From NCBI GenBank assembly GCA_022565415.1, contig JAIUMT010000066.1, positions 1 through 13,218 on the forward strand: DNA of 13,218 bases, read 5' to 3'. The notes under the pieces are model-generated. The model was not told the DNA's origin and did not search any database. It was given only the letters and a program-made list of their open reading frames with translations. Positions 6,989 to 13,218 of this stretch are shown piece by piece. How positions within the stretch are numbered: the first letter of the stretch is position 1; each line of letters begins with the position of its first letter. This DNA is from Balneolales bacterium. GTDB taxonomy: Bacteria; Bacteroidota; Rhodothermia; Balneolales; HLUCCA01. A program made the translations under genes and the position numbers.

Positions 6989-7726
6989 TTATAACAGTAA
7001 CGCAGCTAGTACAAAGCTGGATAAGAGTACATAAATACAGCTCAAAACCGTCGCACGGGTGGTTGCATAACCAACTCCTTCGGCACCGCCACTTGCAAAA
7101 TAGCCTTTGTAACAGGATATAGATGTAATCACGAAGCCGAAAACGAACGATTTGATAACGCCAAACGCTACATCCCAGGGGAAGAAGTACAATCTGGCAC
7201 CTTCCATAAACTCATACGTGGTGACAGTATTGGTCATGTAACCGACAATTGCCCCGCCTATGATTCCCGAAATAGCGGTGGCCATGTAGATGATTGGAAA
7301 AGTAAGAATTCCGGCAATTACACGTGGAATTACCAAAAATGTGACTGAATTGAACCCCATAGACTCGAGTGCATCAATTTGTTCACTAACGCGCATATTC
7401 CCGAGTTCGGTAGCAATTCGGGCGCCAACCCTACCAGCCAGTACAAGCCCGCTAATTACCGCGGCAAGTTCGATAATCATCGATTGGGAAGTAATAGCCC
7501 CAATAGTTGACTTAGGAATTAAAGCAGAAGTGAACTGATAGGATGTCTGAATTGTTAATACAGCTCCAGTAAAAAAACCAGCAAGGGAAACTATACCCAG
7601 CGAATCCACACCCGTTTTAACCATCTCGCTAAAGAGGTTTTTTCGGTAAGTTTTAAACTCCGTGGCCGATCGAATGGCCTCATAAAGTAACCGGCAATAT
7701 TTACCAATCTCAAGAAAAAGCTGCAT
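6989..7726 (-). CDS. mlaE: MlaE-type ABC transporter permease
   Basis: It is the inner-membrane permease of the lipid transporter. The 245 residues fit the family. An amphipathic N-terminal region (1-38) is followed by about five or six hydrophobic segments between 42 and 245. The most conserved family block is present: GLVLAGRVGARIATELGNMR (about 93-112), continuing to a QIDALESMG segment (about 116-124). So are PRVIAG (134-139) and CYKGYFASGGAEGVGYATTR (205-224). It is the first gene of the minus-strand mla block, and the ATG sits 130 bp from the divergent porQ start. MlaA, MlaB and MlaC genes are not adjacent, as is usual for this part of the bacterial tree. Confidence 0.95.
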   Translation of the reverse strand: MQLFLEIGKYCRLLYEAIRSATEFKTYRKNLFSEMVKTGVDSLGIVSLAGFFTGAVLTIQTSYQFTSALIPKSTIGAITSQSMIIELAAVISGLVLAGRVGARIATELGNMRVSEQIDALESMGFNSVTFLVIPRVIAGILTFPIIYMATAISGIIGGAIVGYMTNTVTTYEFMEGARLYFFPWDVAFGVIKSFVFGFVITSISCYKGYFASGGAEGVGYATTRATVLSCIYVLLSSFVLAALLL

Positions 7727-7829
7727 TTATTCTGATGAATTCAGCGTTTAGGGGTATCCATCACGAGTATATTCGTAATTTTTGGGACTTTTTTTTCCGC
7801 TATATTTTAAGCAATAAATTTACTCTTAT

Positions 7830-7835
7830 TATAAT
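7830..7835 (+). promoter_or_regulatory. Possible -10 element upstream of porQ
   Basis: TATAAT occurs 21 bp before the GTG start of porQ in the AT-rich divergent region 7727-7856. No good -35 hexamer lies 16-18 bp upstream. A transcript from here would have a leader of only about 15 nt. The core ATTATAAT is a palindrome, so a minus-strand -10 for mlaE is equally possible from sequence alone. Confidence 0.25.
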
Positions 7836-7856
7836 GACAATCCTAACCAGGCGCCC

Positions 7857-8834
7857 GTGAAAAAAAGTATTCTGTTTTTTATCGCTCTGTTTGCATTCTG
7901 CAGCCTCGCTGAAGCTCAGTATGGTCCGCGGGCAACGTATAGGTTTTTGAACATTCCCATCTCGGCACAAGCCGCAGCTTTAGGTGGAGTTCCGATCTCT
8001 CTTATTGAGGCGAACCCTGCTCAAATGCACGCAAACCCCGCATTTCTGAACAGTTCAACCTCCGGAAGCGTCTCGGCAACGTGGGCTCGGTACCTTTCAG
8101 AAGTAGATATGGGCAACATCAGCGGAGCGTATCATCGTCCTGGAATTGGCACATTTGGTGTTGGACTTCGCTACCTGAATTACGGAGATTTTGAGCAAAT
8201 CGACGCTTCCGGGAACAACCTCGGCTCGTTTAGCGCAAATGATTTCGCACTGAAATTGGCATTTGCCCGCGAATATTTAGACTTAATTCAGTACGGAATC
8301 GGCGTTGACTTAATTCACAGCTCCTATGAGTCGTTTACATCTTCCGGTTTCGGCGTATCGGGCGGAGTCATCGTCAATTTAGCCGACGAACAAACCTCCT
8401 TCGGACTCTCATTCGTCAATTTAGGCAGTCAGTTCACCACCTACGACGGAACTCCCGAAAACCTTCCATTCGATCTGCGAGCCGGTGTAAGCCGCAAACT
8501 CCAATATTTGCCCCTGCGGTTAAGTCTTACTGCACATTCACTGCACCGTTGGGACATGACAACCCCAAACGACACTGAAGAACCAGGGTTTGCATCCAAC
8601 TTTTTCCGTCACCTAACCATCGGTGGAGAATTCCTCTTCTCAGACAACTTTCATTTCCGACTCGGCTACAATCAGTACTTACACGACGAGCTCAAAACAG
8701 ACCGCCGAATTGATCTCGCGGGATTTGGCTTCGGTGTTGGTATCACTGTTAAATCTATTGGCTTCGAAATTAGCCGAACTTCCTACAGCGAAATGGGACA
8801 TTTACTACAATTAGGCTTACAAACACGATTTTAA
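7857..8834 (+). CDS. porQ: Type IX secretion system protein PorQ, outer-membrane beta-barrel
   Basis: PorQ belongs to the outer-membrane attachment machinery of type IX secretion, where it acts with PorU, PorV and PorZ on cargo released from the translocon. The 325 residues start with a signal peptide (MKKSILFFIALFAFCSLAEA, likely cut before the following Gln). The mature protein opens with YRFLNIPISAQAAALGGVPI, a hallmark of the PorQ/PorV group. It then has ANPAFLN, YLNYGDFEQIDASGNNLGSF, LPFDLRAGVSRKL and LRLSLTAHSLHRWDMT, an order I recognise from PorQ, and ends in a C-terminal Phe like many barrel proteins. The start is GTG with AGG a few bases upstream; the signal peptide begins exactly there. 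The stop is 7 bp before aroC, so the two are probably co-transcribed. No other type IX genes are in the window, so the presence of the full system is inferred. Confidence 0.88.
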   Translation: MKKSILFFIALFAFCSLAEAQYGPRATYRFLNIPISAQAAALGGVPISLIEANPAQMHANPAFLNSSTSGSVSATWARYLSEVDMGNISGAYHRPGIGTFGVGLRYLNYGDFEQIDASGNNLGSFSANDFALKLAFAREYLDLIQYGIGVDLIHSSYESFTSSGFGVSGGVIVNLADEQTSFGLSFVNLGSQFTTYDGTPENLPFDLRAGVSRKLQYLPLRLSLTAHSLHRWDMTTPNDTEEPGFASNFFRHLTIGGEFLFSDNFHFRLGYNQYLHDELKTDRRIDLAGFGFGVGITVKSIGFEISRTSYSEMGHLLQLGLQTRF

Positions 8835-8841
8835 ACACATT

Positions 8842-10017
8842 ATGATTCGATATCTCACTTCCGGGGAGTCTCACGGACCCGAACTTACCGGTATTGTTGA
8901 AGGTATGCCAGCTGGTGTACCTATTTCCGTAGACGACATTGCATTACACCTCGCACGCCGACAACAAGGCTACGGCCGTGGTGGACGAATGGCCTTCGAA
9001 AAGGATGTTCCTAAGTTTCACTCTGGAATTCGATTTGGAAAAACCTCCGGCGGACCAATCGCGATGTCTTTACTGAACCGTGCGTACGAAAAAGATGCCG
9101 CAAACTGGCCTGTTGTGATGGCAGTTGACGGAGACGGAAAAGACGTTGAGCGAATCACCATTCCTCGACCGGGTCATGCCGATCTCGTTGGCAACCAAAA
9201 ATACCGTTTCGGAGACATCCGTCCTGTAATCGAACGGTCTAGTGCACGTGAAACCGGCATGAGGGTAGCTTGTGGCGCAATTGCCCGGCAATTTCTTAAG
9301 CATGTTGGGATCGAAATCGGTGGACATGTTCTTCGAATTGGGAAAGTTGGCTACAACAGTTGGGATCAGATTCGAGAAATTACCGATCCTTTTTCCGACA
9401 AAGGAGCCGAGCATTTGTTTACCTCCGCCGATGAATCTGAAGTTCGTTGCCTCGATCCAGAACTCACCAAGGGGATGGTCGACGAAATCAAAAAATACCG
9501 CAAGGCTGGATCTTCGCTTGGCGGTGTGTATGAAATTATCGTAACCGGGGTTCCGGCCGGACTCGGAAGCTACGTCCATTGGGATCGTAAGCTCGACGGA
9601 CAAATCGCGCAGGTTATTATGGGCACCCAGGCCATGAAAGGCGTCGAAATCGGCATGGGATTTGAAGCGGGCGGACTTCCTGGCTCCGAAGTACACGACG
9701 AAATCAATCACGACGGAACCACATTCCGACGCAAAACCAACCGCGCCGGCGGACTCGAAGGAGGCATGTCGACAGGAATGCCCATCATCATACGCGGTGT
9801 GATGAAACCCATCCCCACCATGCTTCACCCCATCAAAACCGTCGATATAGACTCGTTGGAAGAAGTCGACACCCGTTATGAGCGATCCGATGTTTGTGCG
9901 TTGCCGCGAGCAGTTGTGGTTATCGAAAACGCCATTGCACCCGTTATTGCCAACGCATTTCTTGAAAAGTTTGGTGGAGATTCTCTCGAAGAAATTCTCG
10001 AACGCTACACGCCATAA
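8842..10017 (+). CDS. aroC: Chorismate synthase
   Basis: It removes phosphate from 5-enolpyruvylshikimate 3-phosphate to give chorismate, the branch point to aromatic amino acids, folate and quinones; it needs reduced FMN. All the family signatures are present: SGESHGPELTGIVEG near the N terminus (His11), the RQQGYGRGGRM stretch (about 40-50), RPGHADLVGNQKY (His112), IERSSARETGMRVACGAIAR (about 130-149), and near the end RSDVCALPRAVVVIENAIAP. The 391 residues match the longer bacterial form. The ATG is 7 bp after porQ. A large antisense frame lies under it but is a codon-bias shadow. Its dependence on FMN gives a loose metabolic link to the ribDE pair, which is not evidence of co-regulation. 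Confidence 0.97.
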   Translation: MIRYLTSGESHGPELTGIVEGMPAGVPISVDDIALHLARRQQGYGRGGRMAFEKDVPKFHSGIRFGKTSGGPIAMSLLNRAYEKDAANWPVVMAVDGDGKDVERITIPRPGHADLVGNQKYRFGDIRPVIERSSARETGMRVACGAIARQFLKHVGIEIGGHVLRIGKVGYNSWDQIREITDPFSDKGAEHLFTSADESEVRCLDPELTKGMVDEIKKYRKAGSSLGGVYEIIVTGVPAGLGSYVHWDRKLDGQIAQVIMGTQAMKGVEIGMGFEAGGLPGSEVHDEINHDGTTFRRKTNRAGGLEGGMSTGMPIIIRGVMKPIPTMLHPIKTVDIDSLEEVDTRYERSDVCALPRAVVVIENAIAPVIANAFLEKFGGDSLEEILERYTP

Positions 10018-10024
10018 TCAACAC

Positions 10025-10078
10025 GCGATGGTTCAATTATGAACCTCGCATCATAAAGCGTTGTCGGCAAACGTTTAT
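10025..10078. other. Two tandem bulged hairpins between aroC and the TPR gene
   Basis: Hairpin 1: GCGATGGTTC (10025-10034) pairs with GAACCTCGC (10041-10049), nine pairs with one bulged T and loop AATTAT. Hairpin 2: ATAAAGCGTT (10053-10062) pairs with AACGTTTAT (10070-10078), nine pairs with one bulged G and a seven-base loop. Neither has a T tract after it on either strand, so they are not classic intrinsic terminators. They start 8 bp after the aroC stop. The remaining sequence to the TPR start (10079-10144) shows no clear promoter. Confidence 0.4.
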
Positions 10079-10144
10079 TGAGCGAGATGGTACTACGAAT
10101 CCGAAATCCGCAAGGAAAGAACAACTGAAATATCAGATTATCCG

Positions 10145-10465
10145 ATGTCCAATAAAATAAATCAGTTAGTCGCTTTCTTAAAAGCAGATCCGAACGATGG
10201 GTTTACCCGTTTTGCCCTTGCAATGGAACTTCAAAAATTGGGTCGAATCGACGACGCAGTTAAGGTGTACCAGCAATTACTTTCCAAAGATCCCGATTAC
10301 GTCGGAGTTTACTACCATCTCGGAAAAGCACTTGAACAACTAAATCGCACAAATGAAGCGCTCAAAACCTACATTACCGGTATTGAAGTCGCATCAAAAC
10401 ACAACGATTTTCACGCAGCTTCGGAATTGCAACAGGCTAAAACCGACCTGGAATGGAACGACTAA
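10145..10465 (+). CDS. Small tetratricopeptide-repeat protein
   Basis: The 106 residues contain two TPR units in tandem, about 19-52 (FALAMELQKLGRIDDAVKVY) and 53-86 (YYHLGKALEQLNRTNEALKT), with capping helices at each end. There is no signal peptide or membrane segment, so it should be a soluble cytoplasmic protein that binds other proteins. The end of the gene (TAA 10463-10465) is 5 bp before the preferred start of the LysM gene, so the two are probably translated from one transcript. No Shine-Dalgarno sequence is clear. The partner is unknown, and the fold alone does not give a specific function. Confidence 0.87.
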   Translation: MSNKINQLVAFLKADPNDGFTRFALAMELQKLGRIDDAVKVYQQLLSKDPDYVGVYYHLGKALEQLNRTNEALKTYITGIEVASKHNDFHAASELQQAKTDLEWND

Positions 10466-10470
10466 ACATT

Positions 10471-11739
10471 ATGACACAACTACAAAACATTCTTAAAAAC
10501 CTGTTATTACCTGGTCTGATGGTGGTAATACTCGGTTTCGGAGTATCAACAACAGCCACAGCCCAGTCGCAGGATCGGAAAACGCACGTAGTTCAAGCCG
10601 GTGAGACCCTTTACCGAATTTCACGTACCTACGACGTATCTGTAGAAGATTTACGACGATGGAATAGCATTTCGGGCAATCAGATTAATGTGGGTCAGCG
10701 TTTAATTGTGTCGCCATCAAGCGATCGTCCGCGCGAAACAGTAAATATTGAGGCCACACCACGCGATGGCGAGCGGGTTCAGCACCGAGTACGCGCCGGA
10801 GAAACGTTATTCAGCATATCCCGACGCTACGGAGTTACCGTAAGCGATATTCGAACCTGGAACAATCTGAGGTCGAACTTGATTGAAGTTGGTCAGTTGC
10901 TCGATATTCAGGAATCGACTCAGGATGTAACAGAGCAGCCGGTTGCCGCCCGTCCCGAAATCGACCAAATTGACACTACCGAGCCTGATCCGGTTATGAG
11001 TAAGCCCGAAGAAGAGGGTGAAGCGATTCGATCTGGACCTGTTTCATCAGCTTATTACGTAGTGCGTTCGGGCGATACAGTATCTGGCATTGCCCGGCAA
11101 CATGGTATAACTCCAGATGAGCTAACTGAACTAAATCAATTGCGAAGCGACCGCTTGGCTGTTGGACAATTGCTGATGGTAAGACGTCCCCAAGGTTTGC
11201 CGTCTATTGGCAGCGGATCGGCAGAATCTACTGCTCAGGGAAGGTTTAGCACCTACGAAGTTCAGAGAAGCGACCGCCTCAATACGATATTGCAACGGTT
11301 TCAAATGACGGAGTACGAGCTTAATGCGCTGAATCCGGATGTTGATTTATCGGAGTTACGTCAGGGACAGGATTTATCGGTTCTACTGCCGCCAGATATC
11401 GTTTACGAAAACCCATACCGCATACGACAAGAAACTGAGACCCAGAATGTAGAATCATCAGAAACGATTCGTGTTTTGAGATACAACGATAATGATCGTG
11501 GTCGATCCACGACTAGTGGTGATTTGTACAACCCAACCGGGTACACAGCGGCCCATAACCGACTTCCGCTTGGAACCGTAGTGTATGTACAGCGGCAAGA
11601 CTCCGAAAGAGGTTTATTCGTACTAATTAACGACCGTATGGTCGATCAAGGACTTAAACTATCACATTCGGCGTTTGAATTTCTCGAATTCAGAACGACT
11701 CAGGTGAATTCAGCCACTGTTGTCACTTCAGACCGGTAA
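10471..11739 (+). CDS. Secreted four-LysM protein with C-terminal RlpA-like double-psi beta-barrel domain
   Basis: It is likely a periplasmic or outer-membrane-associated peptidoglycan-binding protein. Residues here are numbered from the alternative ATG at 10453. A signal peptide lies at about 7-38 (LLLPGLMVVILGFGVSTTATA). LysM domains are at about 44-87, 109-152 and 200-243, each with (A/S)G(E/D)T and VGQ motifs. A fourth, diverged LysM is at about 267-312. Low-complexity acidic or polar linkers separate them. At 340-412 is a domain like RlpA: TAAHNRLPLGTVVYVQ and FVLINDR. The RlpA position normally reading I-D-L-S appears as L-K-L-S (Lys402), so transglycosylase activity is doubtful. I chose ATG 10471 because it gives a normal-length signal peptide and no overlap with the TPR gene; ATG 10453 would overlap that gene by 13 bp. 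The CPBP gene follows after 16 bp. Confidence 0.88.
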   Translation: MTQLQNILKNLLLPGLMVVILGFGVSTTATAQSQDRKTHVVQAGETLYRISRTYDVSVEDLRRWNSISGNQINVGQRLIVSPSSDRPRETVNIEATPRDGERVQHRVRAGETLFSISRRYGVTVSDIRTWNNLRSNLIEVGQLLDIQESTQDVTEQPVAARPEIDQIDTTEPDPVMSKPEEEGEAIRSGPVSSAYYVVRSGDTVSGIARQHGITPDELTELNQLRSDRLAVGQLLMVRRPQGLPSIGSGSAESTAQGRFSTYEVQRSDRLNTILQRFQMTEYELNALNPDVDLSELRQGQDLSVLLPPDIVYENPYRIRQETETQNVESSETIRVLRYNDNDRGRSTTSGDLYNPTGYTAAHNRLPLGTVVYVQRQDSERGLFVLINDRMVDQGLKLSHSAFEFLEFRTTQVNSATVVTSDR

Positions 11740-11755
11740 TTCTTGATTTAAGAAC

Positions 11756-12490
11756 ATGAGCAACCGACTTACACGTGCTGTTAGTCCTTACTTTAGTCAG
11801 ACTAAAAGTCTTAAGTACAGCTATATCTCTGTACTGCCACTATTGATACTTTACGAAGTATTGATTTTGGTGAGTCAGCCCGAATCGGGCAGCATCGTTC
11901 GGCTAACGACCGATATCTGGTTCAAGAGCATCTTCGCTACTCTTGGACTCGACACCTTTGGATTCACCTTTATTTTAGCCGGTATTCTCGGCGTTGTCAT
12001 CTACTTTGTAGAGCGAGATAAGCCCGTAACGCTACGGCCGCGATTCTTTAGCTACATGATACTTGAATCGACCATATATGCCATTATTTTGGCCTTTATT
12101 ATCTCCGGGGCGGTTGGATTCCTTTTCAACGCGGCATCGAGTTCTGGTATTAGCAGCCTCACTACCCTGCAAAAACTGGCACTTTCACTTGGGGCCGGAC
12201 TTTACGAAGAACTTGTTTTTCGTGTGCTGCTGGTAGGAGCTTTGCTATATGTATTCAAGTGGCTTGGACTAAAAAAAGGGACAACAAGGATTTTGGCTAT
12301 GGTTGTAGCGGCACTATTATTTAGCGCTGTACACTATATAGGATCTATGGGAGATGCGTTTACACTTTCGTCGTTTACCTTTCGGTTTCTATTCGGCCTG
12401 GCTTTAAACGGAGTGCTAATCTACAGAGGGTTCGGCATTGCAGCGTGGACACACTCCATGTACGATGTACTCGTAGTTCTGGGCACGTGA
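11756..12490 (+). CDS. CPBP-family (CAAX/Abi) intramembrane metalloprotease
   Basis: The 244-residue protein is strongly hydrophobic with about six to eight membrane segments. It carries the three CPBP motifs in order: EELVFR (Glu151, Glu152, Arg156), FSAVH (His193) and HSMYD (His233, Asp237). These residues form the expected metal and catalytic site within the membrane, so it is probably active. Family members range from prenyl-protein processing in eukaryotes to bacterial roles in bacteriocin immunity and membrane-protein turnover; the substrate here cannot be told. It follows the LysM gene by 16 bp on the same strand and ends 2 bp from the stop of the convergent sigma-factor gene. I see no convincing terminator in this junction. 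Confidence 0.9.
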   Translation: MSNRLTRAVSPYFSQTKSLKYSYISVLPLLILYEVLILVSQPESGSIVRLTTDIWFKSIFATLGLDTFGFTFILAGILGVVIYFVERDKPVTLRPRFFSYMILESTIYAIILAFIISGAVGFLFNAASSSGISSLTTLQKLALSLGAGLYEELVFRVLLVGALLYVFKWLGLKKGTTRILAMVVAALLFSAVHYIGSMGDAFTLSSFTFRFLFGLALNGVLIYRGFGIAAWTHSMYDVLVVLGT

Positions 12491-12492
12491 CA

Positions 12493-13068
12493 TTAGTCCC
12501 GCTTGTAGCCTTTTTGATCGGCATACTCGGTAAGAGCGGCGCGTAACAGATTTCGACCACGGTGAAGGCGAGAGCGAATAGTGCCGATAGGAACATCCAG
12601 CATATTGGCGATTTCCTCGTAGGTGAATCCTTCCACATCACAAAGTAAAACTACGGTACGGAAGTCCTCGGGTAGCTTTTCTAAAGCCCGCGTAACCTGA
12701 TCGTCAAGGAGTTCACGATACATGATATCTTCCATATCGGTTGTATCAGACTGCTCGCTGCGTACGGTTTCGTAATAGGTAGAAACTTCATCATAGTCGA
12801 CCTGATGTGGCTGCTTCGACTTCTTGCGATAGTTATTTATATACGAATTCTTAAGAATTCGGAAGAGCCATGCCTTGGCATTTGTGCCTTTTTCGTAGGA
12901 GTTGAAGAACCGGAATGCTTTCACAATCGTATCCTGAACCAGATCTTCTGCATCGGTTGGGTCGGTTGTTAATCGCAGCGCAAAATTATACAGCGCATCA
13001 AGATGGGGGATCATCTCTGCTCTGAAATCCTGCTGTTTTTTTAGCTCTTCGTGTGTTAAATCTCCCAT
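12493..13068 (-). CDS. ECF-type RNA polymerase sigma factor (RpoE/SigR-like)
   Basis: It directs RNA polymerase to a stress or envelope regulon. The 191 residues contain sigma region 2 at about 16-86 (YNFALRLTTDPTDAEDLVQD and AWLFRILKNSYINNYRKK) and region 4 at about 125-178 (LEKLPEDFRTVVLLCDVEGF, then YEEIANMLDVPIGTIRSRLH), with an acidic linker between; region 3 is absent, as in ECF factors. I chose ATG 13068; a TTG codon directly before it (13071) would add one residue. GGA lies about 10 bases upstream. In many ECF pairs the anti-sigma gene follows directly, but here the gene ends 2 bp from a convergent gene, so no anti-sigma partner is adjacent on that side. An inverted repeat (13091-13122) sits in the leader. 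A weak promoter-like pair (TTGTAG, 18 bp, TATCTT on the minus strand, 13187-13158) lies upstream of it. The stimulus is unknown. Confidence 0.93.
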   Translation of the reverse strand: MGDLTHEELKKQQDFRAEMIPHLDALYNFALRLTTDPTDAEDLVQDTIVKAFRFFNSYEKGTNAKAWLFRILKNSYINNYRKKSKQPHQVDYDEVSTYYETVRSEQSDTTDMEDIMYRELLDDQVTRALEKLPEDFRTVVLLCDVEGFTYEEIANMLDVPIGTIRSRLHRGRNLLRAALTEYADQKGYKRD

Positions 13069-13090
13069 CAACGGAGAATCCTATTAAATA

Positions 13091-13122
13091 TAAAAATACG
13101 TTATTCGCGGGGCGAATTTTTA
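13091..13122. promoter_or_regulatory. Inverted repeat in the leader of the ECF sigma gene
   Basis: TAAAAAT (13091-13097) is complementary to ATTTTTA (13116-13122), and inside it ATTCGC (13103-13108) pairs with GCGAAT (13112-13117) around GGG; the inner and outer stems share two bases, so they partly compete. It lies 22 bp before the ATG of the sigma gene. On the plus strand the inner stem is followed by TTTTT, so it could also act as a short antisense terminator. A leader hairpin or an operator are the other readings. Confidence 0.4.
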
Positions 13123-13218
13123 ACTAATGACTGAGTAGTCTCTACAGGGTAAATATAAAGATAACTAACGGATCTATACGCCTACAATTAATCTCAGCCT
13201 ATAAAAATCTCAAAATCC

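Noticed and set aside
9070..9828. 252-residue open frame on the minus strand inside aroC
   Set aside because: It lies wholly antisense to an unambiguous chorismate synthase gene, its composition looks like a codon-bias shadow, and it shows no domain, signal peptide or start-site support.
10453..10470. Upstream ATG giving the LysM protein six more residues and a 13-bp overlap with the TPR gene
   Set aside because: It would place an acidic residue and a long stretch ahead of the signal peptide, and it has no better ribosome-binding site than the ATG at 10471. It is kept as an alternative only.
12483..12513. Possible terminator at the CPBP/sigma junction (GGCAC with GTAGCC, then TTTTT)
   Set aside because: Only about five pairs with a bulge and a long loop; too weak to call.
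13103..13121. Plus-strand intrinsic terminator (ATTCGC-GGG-GCGAAT then TTTTT)
   Set aside because: No plus-strand gene ends nearby; the last one stops about 600 bp away across the sigma gene, so I annotated the structure as a leader inverted repeat instead.

Overview
The window looks like a chromosomal housekeeping and cell-envelope segment of a Gram-negative bacterium of the Bacteroidota/Balneolota/Rhodothermota group. A PorQ-type type IX secretion barrel protein, an outer-membrane lipid transport set (MlaE-MlaF-MlaD) with no MlaA, MlaB or MlaC beside it, a histidine kinase with a GWGLGL ATP lid, and mostly weak Shine-Dalgarno sequences all point that way. A member of the Balneolaceae or a relative is my best guess; this is inferred from protein style, not from a database search. 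I saw no tRNA, rRNA, CRISPR array, transposase or phage gene.

Layout. Positions 1-960 (+) hold the C-terminal part of a membrane sensor histidine kinase cut by the left edge. It converges with no gap on a minus-strand riboflavin pair, ribD (2712-1573) then ribE (1554-961). Upstream of ribD is a 343-bp stretch without a gene, containing a perfect 32-bp direct repeat and an imperfect inverted repeat. A strong intrinsic terminator (2991-3032) closes the next minus-strand block: mlaE (7726-6989), mlaF (6985-6251), mlaD (6171-5242) and a PpiD-like periplasmic chaperone/prolyl isomerase (5140-3056), with a hairpin between mlaD and ppiD.

A 130-bp divergent region separates mlaE from a plus-strand series: porQ (7857-8834), aroC (8842-10017), two tandem hairpins, a small TPR protein (10145-10465), a secreted four-LysM/RlpA-like protein (10471-11739) and a CPBP-type membrane protease (11756-12490). 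The last converges, 2 bp apart, on an ECF sigma factor (13068-12493, minus) whose leader holds a conspicuous inverted repeat.

How the genes fit together. RibD and RibE cover three steps of riboflavin synthesis, and AroC finishes the shikimate pathway. The other genes are mostly envelope-related: retrograde or anterograde phospholipid transport (Mla), folding of exported proteins (PpiD), type IX secretion (PorQ), peptidoglycan binding (LysM), membrane proteolysis (CPBP) and possibly envelope-stress signalling (ECF sigma, histidine kinase).

No clearly novel multi-gene system is visible. The best leads are the repeat element upstream of ribD, an intrinsic terminator that appears to be built across the abutting stop codons of the kinase and ribE, an RlpA-like domain in which the expected catalytic aspartate position is lysine, and a sigma-factor gene with a structured leader and no adjacent anti-sigma gene.
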